The notes under the pieces: model-generated
Database searches by the model: none
What the model saw: the letters and a program-made list of their open reading frames with translations, nothing else
Told to the model about the DNA's origin: nothing
Part shown: positions 43,201 through 56,972 of the stretch, one piece after another
Layout of the letters: every line of letters begins with the position of its first letter
Numbering within the stretch: the stretch's first letter is position 1
Source of the DNA: Sycon ciliatum
Taxonomy: Eukaryota; Porifera; Calcarea; Leucosolenida; Sycettidae
NCBI RefSeq assembly: GCF_964019385.1
Contig: NC_088649.1
Coordinates: forward strand, 11,835,754-11,899,753
Length of the DNA stretch: 64,000 nt
Direction: 5' to 3'
Position numbers and translations under genes: made by a program

Positions 43201-46200
43201 ACTCTGATCACCGCTAAATGCACAGCGCTACTCTGATCACTGCTAAATGCACTGCGCTACTCTGATCACCGCTAAATGCACTGCGCTACTCTGATCACCG
43301 CCAAATGCACCATGCTACTCTGATCACCGCTAAATGCACCGCGCACTCTGATCACCGCTAAATGCACCGCGCTACTCTGATCACCGCTAAATGCACCGCG
43401 CTACTCTGATCACCGCTAAATGCACAGCGCTACTCTGATCACCGCTTAATGCACCGCGCTACTCTGATCACCGCTAAATGCATCGCGCTACTCTGATCAC
43501 CGCTAAATGCACAGCGCTCCTCTGATCACCGCTAAATGCACAGCGCTACTCTGATCACCGCTAAATGCACCGCGCTACTCTGATCACCGCTAAATGCACA
43601 GCGCTACTCTGATCACTGCTAAATGCACTGCGCTACTCTGATCACCGCTAAATGCACTGCGCTACTCTGATCACCGCCAAATGCACCATGCTACTCTGAT
43701 CACCGCTAAATGCACCGCGCACTCTGATCACCGCTAAATGCACCGCGCTACTCTGATCACCACTAAATGCACCGCGCTACTCTGATTACCGCTAAATGCA
43801 CCGCGCTACTCTGATCACCGCTAAATGCACCGCGCTACTCTGATCACCGCTATATGCACAGCGCTACTCTGATCACTGCTAAATGCACTGCGCTACTCTG
43901 ATCACCGCTAAATGCACTGCGCTACTCTGATCACCGCCAAATGCACCATGCTACTCTGATCACCGCTAAATGCACCGCGCTACTCTGATCACCGCTAAAT
44001 GCACAGCGCTACTCTGATCACCGCTAAATGCACTGCGCTACTCTGATCACCGCTAAATGCACTGCGCTACTCTGATCACCGGCAAATGCACAGCGCTACT
44101 CTGATCACTGCTAAATGCACTGCGCTACTCTGATCACCGCTAAATGCACTGCGCTACTCTGATCACCGCTAAATGCACCATGCTACTCTGATCACCGCTA
44201 AATGCACCGCGCACTCTGATCACCGCTAAATGCACCGCGCTACTCTGATCACCGCTAAATGCACCGCGCTACTCTGATCACCGCTAAATGCACAGCGCTA
44301 CTCTGATCACCGCTTAATGCACCGCGCTACTCTGATCACCGCTAAATGCACCGCGCTACTCTGATCACCGCTAAATGCACAGCGCTACTCTGATCACCGC
44401 TAAATGCACGGCGCTACTCTGATCACCGCTAAATGCACCGCGCTACTCTGATCACCGCTAAATGCACAGCGCTACTCTGATCACCGCTAAATGCACTGCG
44501 CTACTCTGATCACCGCTAAATGCACTGCGCTACTCTGATCACCGCCAAATGCACCATGCTACTCTGATCACCGCTAAATGCATCGCGCACTCTGATCACC
44601 GCTAAATGCACCGCGCTACTCTGATCACCGCTAAATGCACCGGGCTACTCTGATCACCGCTAAATGCACAGCGCTACTCTGATCACCGCTTAATGCACCG
44701 CGCTACTCTGATCACCGCTAAATGCACCGCGCTACTCTGATCACCGCTCAATGCACAGCCCTACTCTGATCACCGCTAAATGCACTGCGCTACTCTGATC
44801 ACCGCTAAATGCACGGCGCTACTCTGATCACCGCTAAATGCACCGCGCTACTCTGATCACCGCTAAATGCACAGCGCTACTCTGATCACTGCTAAATGCA
44901 CTGCGCTACTCTGATCACCGCTAAATGCACTGCGCTACTCTGATCACCGCCAAATGCACCATGCTACTCTGATCACCGCTAAATGCACCGCACACTCTGA
45001 TCACCGCTAAATGCACCGCGCTACTCTGATCACCGCTAAATGCACCGCGCTACTCTGATTACCGCTAAATGCACCGCGCTACTCTGATCACCGCTAAATG
45101 CACCGCGCTACTCTGATCACCGCTATATGCACAGCGCTACTCTGATCACTGCTAAATGCACTGCGCTACTCTGATCACCGCTAAATGCACTGCGCTACTC
45201 TGATCACCGCCAAATGCACCATGCTACTCTGATCACCGCTAAATGCACCGCGCTACTCTGATCACCGCTAAATGCACAGCGCTACTCTGATCACCGCTAA
45301 ATGCACTGCGCTACTCTGATCACCGCTAAATGCACAGCCCTACTCTGATCACCGCTAAATGCACTCTGATCACCGCTAAATGCACTGCGCTACTCTGATC
45401 ACCGTTAAAGGCACGGCGCTATTCTGATCACCGCTTAATGCACCGCGCTACTCTGATCACCGCTAAATGCACAGCGCTACTCTGATCACTGCTAAATGCA
45501 CTGCGCTACTCTGATCACCGCTAAATGCACTGCGCTACTCTGATCACCGCCAAATGCACCATGCTACTCTGATCACCGCTAAATGCACCGCGCACTCTGA
45601 TCACCGCTAAATGCACCGCGCTACTCTGATCACCGCTAAATGCACAGCGCTACTCTGATCACCGCTTAATGCACCGCGCTACTCTGATCACCGCTAAATG
45701 CACCGCGCTACTCTGATCACCGCTAAATGCACAGCGCTACTCTGATCACCGCTAAATGCACGGCGCTACTCTGATCACCGCTAAATGCACCGCGCTACTC
45801 TGATCACCGCTAAATGCACAGCGCTACTCTGATCACTGCTAAATGCACTGCGCTACTCTGATCACCGCTAAATGCACTGCGCTACTCTGATCACCGCCAA
45901 ATGCACCATGCTACTCTGATCACCGCTAAATGCATCGCGCACTCTGATCACCGCTAAATGCACCGCGCTACTCTGATCACCGCTAAATGCACCGCGCTAC
46001 TCTGATCACCGCTAAATGCACAGCGCTACTCTGATCACCGCTTAATGCACCGCGCTACTCTGATCACCGCTAAATGCACCGCGCTACTCTGATCACCGCT
46101 AAATGCACAGCGCTCCTCTGATCACCGCTAAATGCACGGCGCTACTCTGATCACCGCTAAATGCACCGCGCTACTCTGATCACCGCTAAATGCACAGCGC

Positions 46201-47716
46201 TACTCTGATCACTGCTAAATGCACTGCGCTACTCTGATCACCGCTAAATGCACTGCGCTACTCTGATCACCGCCAAATGCACCATGCTACTCTGATCACC
46301 GCTAAATGCACCGCGCACTCTGATCACCGCTAAATGCACCGCGCTACTCTGATCACCGCTAAATGCACCGCGCTACTCTGATTACCGCTAAATGCACCGC
46401 GCTACTCTGATCACCGCTAAATGCACCGCGCTACTCTGATCACCGCTAAATGCACTGCGCTACTCTGATCACCGCCAAATGCACCATGCTACTCTGATCA
46501 CCGCTAAATGCACCGCGCTACTCTGATCACCGCTAAATGCACCGAGCTACTCTGATTACCGCTAAATGCACCGCGCACTCTGATCACCGCTAAATGCACC
46601 GCGCTACTCTGATCACCGCTAAATGCACAGCGCTACTCTGATCACCGCTAAATGCACCGCGCTACTCTGATCACCGCTAAATGCACCGCGCTACTCTGAT
46701 CACCGCTAAATGCACCGCGCTACTCTGATTCCCGCTAAATGCACCGCGCTACTCTGATCACCGCTAAATGCACAGCGCTACTCTGATCACTGCTAAATGC
46801 ACTGCGCTACTCTGATCACCGCCAAATGCACCATGCTACTCTGATCACCGCTAAATGCACCGCGCTACTCTGATCACCGCTAAATGCACCGAGCTACTCT
46901 GATTACCGCTAAATGCACCGCGCACTCTGATCACCGCTAAATGCACCGCGCTACTCTGATCACCGCTAAATGCACAGCGCTACTCTGATCACCGCTAAAT
47001 GCACAGCGCTACTCTGATCACCGCTAAATGCACCGCGCTACTCTGATCACCGCTAAATGCACCGCGCTACTCTGATTCCCGCTAAATGCACCGCGCTACT
47101 CTGATCACCGCTAAATGCACCGCGCTACTCTGATCACCGCTAATGCACTACGCTACTCTGATCACCGCTAAATGCACCGCGCTACTCTGATCACTGCTAA
47201 ATGCACCGCGCTACTCTGATCACCGGCAAATGCACAGCGCTACTCTGATCACCGCTAAATGCACCGCGCTACTCTGATCACCGCTAAATGCACAGCGCTA
47301 CTCTGATCACCGCTAAATGCACCGCCCTACTCTGATCACCGCTAAATGCACCGCGCTACTCTGATCACCGCTAAATGCACCGCGCTACTCTGATCACCGC
47401 TAAATGCACCGCACTACTCTGATCACCGCTAAATGCACCGCGCTACTCTGATCACCGCTAAATGCACAGCGCTACTCTGATCACCGCTAAATGCACCGCG
47501 CTACTCTGATCACCGCTAAATGCACCGCGCTACTCTGATCACCGCGCTCCTCTGATCACCGCTAAATGCACCGCGCTACTCTGATCACCGCTAAATGCAC
47601 CGCGCTACTCTGATCGCCGCTAAATGCACCACGGTACTCTGATCACCGCTAAATGCACCACGCTACTCTGATCACCGCTAAATGCACCGCGCTACTCTGA
47701 TCACCGCTAAATGCAC
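40217..47716. repeat. 29-bp satellite, main block (~258 copies) with higher-order structure
   Basis: The unit reads CTACTCTGATCACCGCTAAA then TGCAC(C/A/T)GCG. It holds a TGATCA palindrome. Variant units (GCCAAATGCACCATG; the 27-bp GCGCACTCTG; CACTGCTAAATG) recur in a fixed order with a 376-bp period. The CACCATG marker sits at 40473, 40849 and 41225, and again at 42933, 43309 and 43685. A block starting TAAAGGCACGGCGCTATTCT near 40321 is repeated at 42781, an offset of 2,460 bp, and its start recurs near 45407. This is typical of satellite growth by unequal exchange. Confidence 0.97.
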
Positions 47717-50700
47717 AATTTCTGCATCCACATTACAGTTGGACCCATTAACCCACAGGGACATTGAAGAGAACAGGTGCGCACAAATGGTCAAAATTCA
47801 CCATTTCTCACCTTTCCGACTAGTCACAGCTGCAACATGGACAGTGATTACCCTGAATTCCTGCAATAGGCACACAAGGGGTAGTGCGCAACAGAAATGA
47901 CACACATTGTCATAAACGACCTGCCCAGGGCGGCGGAACCCTGAAAATAACCTACTCCCTTGTTTGGGGCTTTTTGCCCGTACATCCGGACTTGGAACTC
48001 AAGCCAGTTACAGCAGGGTCAAATTTCCTGGGGCACTGCCTACGAGTGCAAACGGCCTACAAGCAAACCAAAAATCTAAGCAATTCCTGCACCCACTTTG
48101 CACCTGGGCCCATTTACCCACAGGTGCATTGAAAAGAACAGATGCGCACAAATGGTCAAAAATTCGCCATTTCTCACCTTTCCGACTAGTCACTTCTGCA
48201 ACATTGACAGGGACCACCCTGACTTCCTGCGACAGGCACACAAAGGGTAGTGCACAACAGAAATTATACACATTGTCAAAAACGACCTGCCCACGGCAGC
48301 TGAACTCTGAAAATAACCTCCTCCCAAGTTTGGGGCTTTTTGCCCGTGCATCCAGACTTGGAACTCAAGCCAGTTACAGCAGGCTCAAATTTCCTGGGGC
48401 ACTGCCTACGAGTGCAAGCGGCCTACAAGCAAACCTAAAATCTAAGCAATTTCTGCATCCACATTACAGTTGGGCACATTTACCCACAGGTACATTGAAG
48501 AGAACAGATGCGCACAAATGGTCAAAATTCACCATTTCTCACCTTTCCGACTAGTCACAGCTGCAACATGGACAGGGACCACCCTGAATTCCTGCGATAG
48601 GCATACATAGGGTAGTGCACAACAGAAATTACACACATTGTCATAAACGACCTGCCCAGGGCTGATGAACCCTGAAAATAACCTATCACCAAGTTTTAGG
48701 CTTTTTGCCCGTGCATCCCGACTTGGAACTCAAGCCAGTCACAGCAGGGTCAAATTTCCTGGGGCACTGCCTACGAGTGCAAGCGGCCTACTAGTAAACC
48801 AAAAATCTAAGCAATTCCTGGACCCACTTTGCAGCTGGGCCTATTTACTCACAGGTACATTGAAGAGAACAGATGCGCACAAATGGTCAAAAATTCACCA
48901 TTTCTCACCTTTCCGACTAGTCACAGCTGCAACATGGACAGTGACCACCCTGAATTCCTGCGATAGGCATACATAGGGTAGTGCACAACAGAAATGATAC
49001 ACATTGTCATAAACGACCTGCCCAGGGCGGCTGAACTCTGAAAATTACCTACTCCCAAGTTTGGGGCTTTTTGCCCGTGCATCCGGACTTGGAACTCAAG
49101 CCAATTACAGCAGGCTCAAATTTCCTGGGGCATTGCCTGCGAGTGCAAGCGGCCTACTAGCAAACCAAAAATCTAAGCAATTTCTGCATCCACATTGCAG
49201 CTGGGCCCATTTACCCACAGGTACATTGAAGAGAACAGATGCACAAATGGTCAAAAATCATGACACCCATTTCTCACCTTTCCGACTATTCACAGCTGCA
49301 ACATGGACAGTGACCACCCTGAATTCCTGCGATAGGCACACAAAAAGGTAGTGCACAACAGAAATTACACACATTGTCATAAACGACCTGCCCAGGGCGG
49401 CTGAACTCTGAAAATAACCTACCCCACACGTTTGGGGCTTTTTGCCCGTGCATCCGGACTTGGAACTCAAGCCAGTTACAGCAGGGTCAAATTTCCTTGG
49501 GCATTACCTACGAGTGCAAGCGGCCTACTAGCAAACCAAAAATCTAAGCAATTTCTGCATCCACATTGCAGCTGGGCCCATTTACCCACAGGTACATTGA
49601 AGAGAACAGATGCGCACAAATGGTCAAAAATCATCACACCCATTTCTCACCTTTCCGACTATTCACAGCTGCAACATGGACAGTGACCACCCTGAATTCC
49701 TGCGATAGGCACACAAAAGGGTAGTGCACAACAGAAATTACACACATTGTCATAAACGACCTGCCGGGCCAGGGCTGCTGAACCCTGAAAATAACCTATC
49801 ACCAAGTTTTAGGCTTTTTGCCCGTGCATCCGGACTTGGAACTCAAGCCAGTTATAGCAGGGTCAAATTTCCTGGGGCACTGCTTACGAGTGCAAGCGGC
49901 CTACAAGCAAACCTAAAATCTATGCAATTTCTGCATCCACATTGCAGTTGGGCACATTTACCCACAGGTAAATTGAAGAGAACAGATGCTCACAAATGGT
50001 CAAAAATTCACCATTTCTCACCTTTCCGACTAGTCACAGCTGCAACATGGACAGTTACCACCCTGTATTCCTGCGATATGCATACATAGGATAGTGCACA
50101 ACAGAAATTACACACATTGTCATAAACGACCTGCCCAGGGCGGCTGAACTCTGAAAATTACCTATCCCCAAGTTTGGGACTTTTGCCCGTGCATCAGGAC
50201 TTGGAACTCAAGCCAGTCACAGCACGGTCAAATTTCCTGGGGCACTGCCTACGAGTGCAAGCGGCCTACTAGTAAATCAAAAATCTAAGCAATTCCTGCA
50301 CCCACTTTGCAGCTGGGCCTATTTACTCACAGGTACATTGAAGAGAACAGATGCGCACAAATGGTCAAAAATTCACCATTTCTCACCTTTCCGACTAGTC
50401 ACAGCTGCAACATGGACAGTGACCACCCTGACTTCCTGCGACAGGCACACAAAGGGTAGTGCACAACAGAAATTACACACATTGTCATAAACGACCTGCC
50501 CAGGGCGGCTGAACTCTGAAAATAACCTACCCCACGTTTGGGGCTTTTCGCCCGTGCATCCGGACTTGGAACTCAAGCCAGTTATAGCAGGGTCAAATTT
50601 CCTGGGGCACTGCCTACGAGTGCAAGCGGCCTACTAGTAAACCAAAAATCTAAGCAATTCCTGGACCCACTTTGCAGCTGGGCCTATTTACTCACAGGTA

Positions 50701-51130
50701 CATTGAAGAGAACAGATGCGCACAAATGGTCAAAAATTCACCATTTCTCACCTTTCCGACTAGTCACAGCTGCAACATGAACAGTGACCACCCTGAATTC
50801 CTGCGATAGGCACACAAAGGGCAGTGCACAACAGAAATGACACACATATTGTCATAAACGACCTGCCCAGGGCTGCTGAACCCTGAACATAGCATATCTC
50901 CAAGCTTGGGGCTTTTTGCCTGTGCATCCGGACTTGGAACTCAAGCCAATTACAGCAGGGTTAAATTTCCTCGGGCATTACCTGCGAGTGCAAGCGACCT
51001 ACTAGCAAGCCAAAAGCAAGCCTAGTTTCCCACAGTTTCATTGAAAATATAACGTGCGCACAATTGGTCCAACTTCACCATTTCTCACAATTTTGCAATA
51101 GGCACACAAAGAGTAGTTGGTAAAGTGAAA
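47717..51130. repeat. ~366-bp satellite, right block (about 9 copies)
   Basis: Resumes inside a unit at AATTTCTGCATCCACATTAC and continues with the same anchors near 47937, 48300, 48667, 49032, 49406, 49785, 50147, 50512 and 50878. The final unit (from 50878) decays, and scraps such as GGTAGTGCAGCACGGAAATG reappear near 51430. One frame of 196 residues (47964-48554) spans more than one unit. Confidence 0.92.
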
Positions 51131-51946
51131 GTCAATTATCGTGTCCGTCCCCGAAGGGAACTCACAACAGCCGCAAACATCCAGTGAACCCTAGCGACAG
51201 ATGCAGCGCCTAACGGTGAGGGTGAGTAGATAGGTCTCACAACCAGTGGCACAAGTTCCGAGAAACCCTATTAGCTCTATCCACGTACCCCTTGCACCTC
51301 GCTTGAAGTTCCCAGTTGATCGTGAATAGCAGCACCCCTGAAAAAACCACTCCCATTCAAGACTTGAAGCAGGTACCGCTCGTATCTCAATCAAGGTCTT
51401 TGACCAACCCACTGTGCCTGCCTGATGCACAAAGGGTAGTGCAGCACGGAAATGACACACATTGCCGTAAACGCGTTCCCCAGGGCAGCAGGGTCGGGCG
51501 ATTTGGCACCTCTGTAAACAAATTTGAGTCCGGCTTGCGAAGCAAGAGTACGACTAGCAGAGTACCACTAGCAAGAGTACCACTAGCATTTATAGGATGT
51601 ACAGAACTCTGGAACAATCTCCCACACGCCCCGTGCTAAGGTGCTTCAAAAGTGGTGGGGCGATCCGGCAGGACCTCACGGTACATGTGTGCCCACATTA
51701 TTAACTACAGGTACTTAGTAATGTCTACAAATTTTTGGCCCATTCAAATTTCAGCCCCTCAGGGCTAAAACCCATTTCGGTCGCATCAAATTTTCGGCCT
51801 GTGCTGCTGTCGCCTGTATACACTGTCACACTGAACCTTGCAAAACAAAATTTCGGCCGCAACAAATTTTCGGCCAAACCTGACCAGGCCGAAAATAACT
51901 GAAAATAAATACCGTACCGGGTATGCGCCGAATATTTGTTGACTTT
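51131..51946. other. Decayed satellite edge and unannotated sequence
   Basis: Near 51420-51480 a fragment resembles the end of the 366-bp unit. Around 51545-51592 a short repeat (AGCAAGAGTACCACTAGC-like, three copies) occurs. Further on, TTTCGGCC motifs recur (51770-51900). A plus-strand frame (51316-51639) ends in AFIGCTELWNNLPH, vaguely like a LINE ORF2 tail, but that is too little to call. Confidence 0.35.
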
Positions 51947-52539
51947 CAGTCAAGCCTCATTAGGACGAACACTGATAAGAACACTGATAAGAACACTGAT
52001 AAGGCGGAGTTTCCATTAGTACGAACTAGGGCCAATCCTATGGTTGGCCAGGCATCAATTCAAGTCAAAATTATTCGTTTACGACAGACTTCTGTACAGC
52101 GAACGTTCGCGAAGACGAACTAATTTCAAGTGTGATTTGAACAAAATCAGTGCGGTCATGTACATGTAGTACGAACTTTCGGTCCACGAGCGTGCACGCG
52201 GGCTGGCTGCCTTTTTTCTTCTTTTTTTTCAATAGTCTAGGCCATATTGTACGTACAGTGCAAATTGTTTTCAAGCGTGTTTTGAAAAAAATCAGCACGT
52301 TGTACGAACTTTCGGCAGTCGTGATTCATTGCACATTGTCATTGTACTTACCTGCTTCTGGCTTATGCTAAGAATAAAACGCTTCCCATGTACGCAGCAT
52401 GCACCTTCACCTAAATACAATCCATATGATATGCATATGATTATCGATTTTTGTCAGATCTGGATGAGAAGAACTCGCAATACTTGAAGACAAACAAACT
52501 GTTCAGTCCGTTGAAGTTTGTCCAAACGAGGTTCGACTG
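51947..52539. mobile_element. Pogo/Tigger-like MITE
   Basis: The left end CAGTCAAGCCTCATTAGGAC and the right end GTCCAAACGAGGTTCGACTG are inverted repeats; CAGTCGAACCTCG-type ends are typical of pogo/Tigger elements. TA follows on the right (52540-52541), but the left flank is TT. The interior has three 14-bp tandem copies of AACACTGATAAG and a duplicated GTACGAACTTTCGG segment. No transposase. Confidence 0.65.
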
Positions 52540-53227
52540 TACGGTAGTATGGTGTGTGTCATGCTTCCTTTCCTTCTCAGAAGGCTACACACTACTTTGA
52601 GGCATGACATAACTGGACAGATCAAAAAATGATAGACACACTCCCAAGCCATAAATTTTGCTTTAATACTCTAATCCCCTTGTAAGTGAATCTAGATTAT
52701 TTCTACACATACATCAGATCACAGCACAACCCCCCCCCCCCCCCCCCCCCCCGCTAGCCAAATGCAAGGAACATGACACATTCTCGTCACTCTAAGTTGC
52801 TCCAAATCGGAAGTTAATTCTCAGCCGATTCCCCAAATCTATCTGACTGCATATATCTATACAAGACAGTGACTAATACTTGCACCGTGTTCAGCCTAGC
52901 TATTTGTATTCTATTGTATTTTATTATTTTACTTGGGCATTCCCAACAGACCCTAAGGTCTTCTTACAGGGTGCCCAAGACGAATGAATTTGTTAAGTTC
53001 CTGGCGAAATGAATTGGGGATATGATGTGTGCGAAGGGGTGCGGGAAGCGCATTAAAGCGGTCAGCACCAAGGAATGAAATACATTTGTAGGTAAGGCAA
53101 ACTATCTCGTACTTGGTTTCGAGACAATCAAGACTGGCTCTGCAACTAGCCTGGTTGGTCAGGATAACATGGTTGCACCACCTTTTGGTTTACCTAGGTG
53201 ATTATTTAGAGTTGAGTCAGTACTACT
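52540..53227. other. Unannotated spacer with a 23-base poly-C run
   Basis: Poly-C at 52730-52752. Sequence around 52915-53200 (TTGGGCATTCCCAACAGACC and onward) resembles a dispersed non-coding repeat or LINE scrap, but no domain is preserved. Confidence 0.35.
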
Positions 53228-53839
53228 AATTTGTGCCTGTCGTATCATACAGAAAGTGGTGGACATCACACAATTGTCGTATCATACAGAGTATATGAGC
53301 AACTATAGTATGGCCGGACCACCTATCAAAAATTACTACCGTAAAATCTCACCAGAGTCTCTCCATGCGCCCCATCTCTCCCATGCGACCCTTGCTGACT
53401 TCTTGCCTGGGAAGTGATTGATTGTATCCTTGTATGACTCTGTGATGCCGTACTGTACTGCAGACGCGTGCTCGACCCGTTAGGAAATGTATGCAACAGT
53501 GCCCACCCTCACGACCAGGGATCGCACAAACCCTGAGTTTTGATGGGTCTGGACGACTCCTGGCTCTTGACCATTGGTCGGTGTACAAGATGCTCGAAAA
53601 GTGTTCGTAGGGTGAACACTTTATCATGTAGTACTGCATGCGGTAGGTAGGACTCGCCCATCCGCCCCTCCCCACCTGGACCTACTCGAAGGGTGGCGGA
53701 GGTAGGGGCGCTCTGGCGGGATTTCACGGTATTTCCACTGGCTTAGTAACCGAATAAGACCGTTGCGCTCTGTTTGACCAGTCCCGATATGATTGAAATT
53801 ACAAATACATGTAACGTGGTGCTCTGATTCAGCATTCTG
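53228..53839. repeat. 590-bp 'head' segment, copy 2
   Basis: Begins AATTTGTGCCTGTCGTATCA exactly as copy 1 (39627), keeps the paired TGTCGTATCATACAGA motifs and the MITE, and passes into the second 29-bp array. Upstream flanks of the two copies are unrelated, so the shared start marks a true boundary of a duplicated or mobile unit. Confidence 0.85.
53339..53729. mobile_element. 391-bp MITE, copy 2
   Basis: CCGTAAAATCTCACCAGAG on the left and GGGGCGCTCTGGCGGGATTT...ACGG on the right, TA on both sides (53337-53338 and 53730-53731). Near-identical to copy 1. Confidence 0.8.
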
Positions 53840-54229
53840 CTGATCACCGCTAAATGCACAGCGCTACTCTGATCACCGCTAAATGCACAGCACTACTCTG
53901 ATCACCGCTAAATGCACGGCGCTACTCTGATCACCGCTAAATGCACTGCGCTACTCTGATCACCGCTAAATGCACAGCCCTAAATGCACAGCGCTACTCT
54001 GATCACCGCTAAATGCACTGCGCTACTCTGATCACCGCTAAATGCACCGCTCTACTCTGATCACCGCAAAATGCACCGCTCTACTCTGATCACCGCTAAA
54101 TGCACCGCGCTACTCTGATCACAGCTAAATGCACCGCGCTACTCTGATCACCACTAAATGCACCGCGCTACTCTGATCACCACTAAATGCACTGCGCTAC
54201 TCTGATCACCGCTAAATGCACCACACTAC

Positions 54230-54361
54230 TCTTTTTTCTCCTTATTTTCTCCCCAACCCTCCTTCATTGTAACATAATAACATATTCGCTGCCTTGTCAT
54301 TGAGCATTTGTGCTCGTTTGGATTTGCGAATTCAAATAAAGTATACATACATACATACATT
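54230..54361 (+). mobile_element. LINE 3'-end fragment with (ATAC)n tail
   Basis: A 130-bp non-satellite insert inside the 29-bp array. It ends CAAATAAAGTATACATACAT plus more ATAC units and the satellite resumes at once. A polyadenylation-like AATAAA followed by a short tandem tail is typical of CR1/L2-group LINE 3' ends. It is severely 5'-truncated and has no coding part. Confidence 0.6.
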
Positions 54362-56367
54362 ACCGCTAAATCCACAGCACTACTCTGATCACCGCTAAAT
54401 GCACTGCGCTACTCTGATCACCGCTAAATGCACAGCGCTACTCTGATCACCGCTAAATGCACCGCGCTACTCTGATCACCGCTAAATGCACAGCGCTACT
54501 CTGATTACCGCTAAATGCACAGCGCTACTCTGATCACTGCTAAATGCACAGCGCTACTCTGATTACCGCTAAATGCACAGCGCTACTCTGATCACCGCTA
54601 AATGCACTGCGCTACTCTGATCACCGCTAAATGCACAGCGCTACTCTGATCACCGCTAAATGCACCGCGCTAGTCTGATCACCGCTAAATGCACCGCGCT
54701 ACTCTGATCACCGCTAAATGCACTGCGCTACTCTGATTACCGCTAAATGCACTCCGCTACTCTGATCACCGCTAAATGCACCGCTCTACTCTGATCACCG
54801 CTAAATGCACCGCGCTACTCTGATCACCGCTAAATGCACCGCACTACTCTGATTACCGCTAAATGCATTGCGCTACTCTGATCACCGCTAAATGCACTGC
54901 GCTACTCTGATCACCGCTAAATGCACAGCGCTACTCTGATCACTGCTAAATGCACTGCGATACTCTGATCACCGCTAAATGCACAGCGCTACTCTGATCA
55001 CCGCTAAATGCACTGCGCTACTCTGATCACCGCTAAATACACAGCGCTACTCTGATGACCGCTAAATGCACAGCGCTACTCTGATCACTGCTAAATGCAC
55101 TGCGATACTCTGATCACCGCTAAATGCACAGCGCTACTCTGATCACCGCTAAATGCACTGCGCTACTCTGATCACCGCTAAATACACAGCGCTACTCTGA
55201 TGACCGCTAAATGCACAGCGCTACTCTGATCACCGCTAAATGCACTGCGCTACTCTGATCACCGCTAAATGCACCGCGCTACTCTGATCACCGCTAAATG
55301 CACCGCGCTACTCTGATCACCGCTAAATGCACAGCGCTACTCTGATTACCGCTAAATGCACTCCGCTACTCTGATCACCACTAAATGCACAGCACTACTC
55401 TGATCACCGCTAAATACACTGCTCTACTCTGATCACCGCTAAATGCACAGCGCTACTCTGATTACCGCTAAATGCACAGCGCTTCTCTGATCACCGCTAA
55501 ATGCACTGCGCTACTCTGATCACCGGTAAATGCACCGCGCTACTCTGATCACCGCTAAATGCACAGCGCTACTCTGATTACCGCTAAATGCACTCCGCTA
55601 CTCTGATCACCGCTAAATGCACCGCTCTACTCTGATCACCGCTAAATGCACCGCGCTACTCTGATCACCGCTAAATGCACCGCGCTACTCTGATCACCGC
55701 TAAATGCACAGCGCTACTCTGATTACGGCTAAATGCACCGCGCTACTCTGATCACTGCTAAATGCACAGCGCTACTCTGATCACCGCTAAATGCACTGCA
55801 CTACTCTGATCACCGCTAAATGCACTGCACTACTCTGATCACCGCTAAATGCACTGCGCTACTCTGATCACCGCTAAATGCACTGCGCTACTCTGATCAC
55901 CGCTAAATGCACAGCGCTACTCTGATCACCGCTAAATGCACTGCGCTACTCTGATCACCGCTAAATGCACTGCACTACTCTGATCACCGCTAAATGCACT
56001 GCGCTACTCTGATTACCGCTAAATGCACAGCGCTACTCTGATCACCGCTAAATGCACAGCGCTACTCTGATTACCGCTAAATTCACTGCTCTACTCTGAT
56101 CACCGCTAAATGCACAGCGCTACTCTGATTACCGATAAATGCACTCCGCTACTCTGATTACAGCTAAATGCACAGCGCTACTCTGATCACCGCTAAATGC
56201 ACTCCGCTACTCTGATCACCGCTAAATGCACAGCACTACTCTGATCACCGCAAAATGCACTGCGCTACTCTGATCACCGCTAAATGCACAGCGCTACTCT
56301 GATTACCGCTAAATGCACAGCGCTACTCTGATCACCGCTTAATGTACCGCGCTACTCTGATCACCGC

Positions 56368-56536
56368 TGCTCTGATGAATCATTTCTGATTCATTTCCAT
56401 GGCGAGGCAGGTCGAAACGTATGTATCGCAATTTCGCGTGGAGAAGGTCAACAATAATATCATGGAGGCTTGTGCATTTTTAATGGTGCAGTGATGCTCG
56501 GTGAACTACGACCACGTAAAACAAGTTTTTGCACCC
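56368..56536 (+). repeat. 168-bp module, copy 1
   Basis: Begins GCTCTGATGAATCATTTCTG, with a GAATCA/TGATTC hairpin, contains CCATGGCGAGGCAGGTCGAA and ends TTTTTGCACCC, where the satellite resumes. A 31-codon frame starts at the CCATGG (MARQVETYVSQFRVEKVNNN...) and ends MVQ-stop. Five copies occur, only in the second and third blocks. Confidence 0.9.
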
Positions 56537-56972
56537 TAAATGCACAGCGCTACTCTGATCACCGCTAAATGTACCGCGCTACTCTGATCACCGCTAAATG
56601 CACCGCGCTACTCTGATCACCGCTAAATGCACCGCTCTACTCTGATCACGGCTAAATGCACCGCGCTACTCTGATCACCGCTAAATGCACCGCTCTACTC
56701 TGATCACGGCTAAATGCACCGCGCTACTCTGATCACCGCTAAATGCACAGCACTACTCTGATCACCGCTAAATGCACTGCGCTACTCTGATCACCGCTAA
56801 ATGCACCGCTCTACTCTGATCACCGCTAAATGCACTGCGCTACTCTGATCACCGTTAAATGCACCGCGCTACTCTGATCACCGCTAAATACACAGCGCTA
56901 CTCTGATTACCGCTAAATGCACAGCGCTACTCTGATCACCGCTAAATGTACCGTGCTACTCTGATCACCGCT

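Noticed and set aside
40217-47716. CRISPR array
   Set aside because: The 29-bp units are directly adjacent without unique spacers, and the context is eukaryotic; it is a satellite.
51316-51639. LINE ORF2 tail (AFIGCTELWNNLPH)
   Set aside because: The similarity covers too few residues, and the region overlaps a decayed 366-bp satellite unit.
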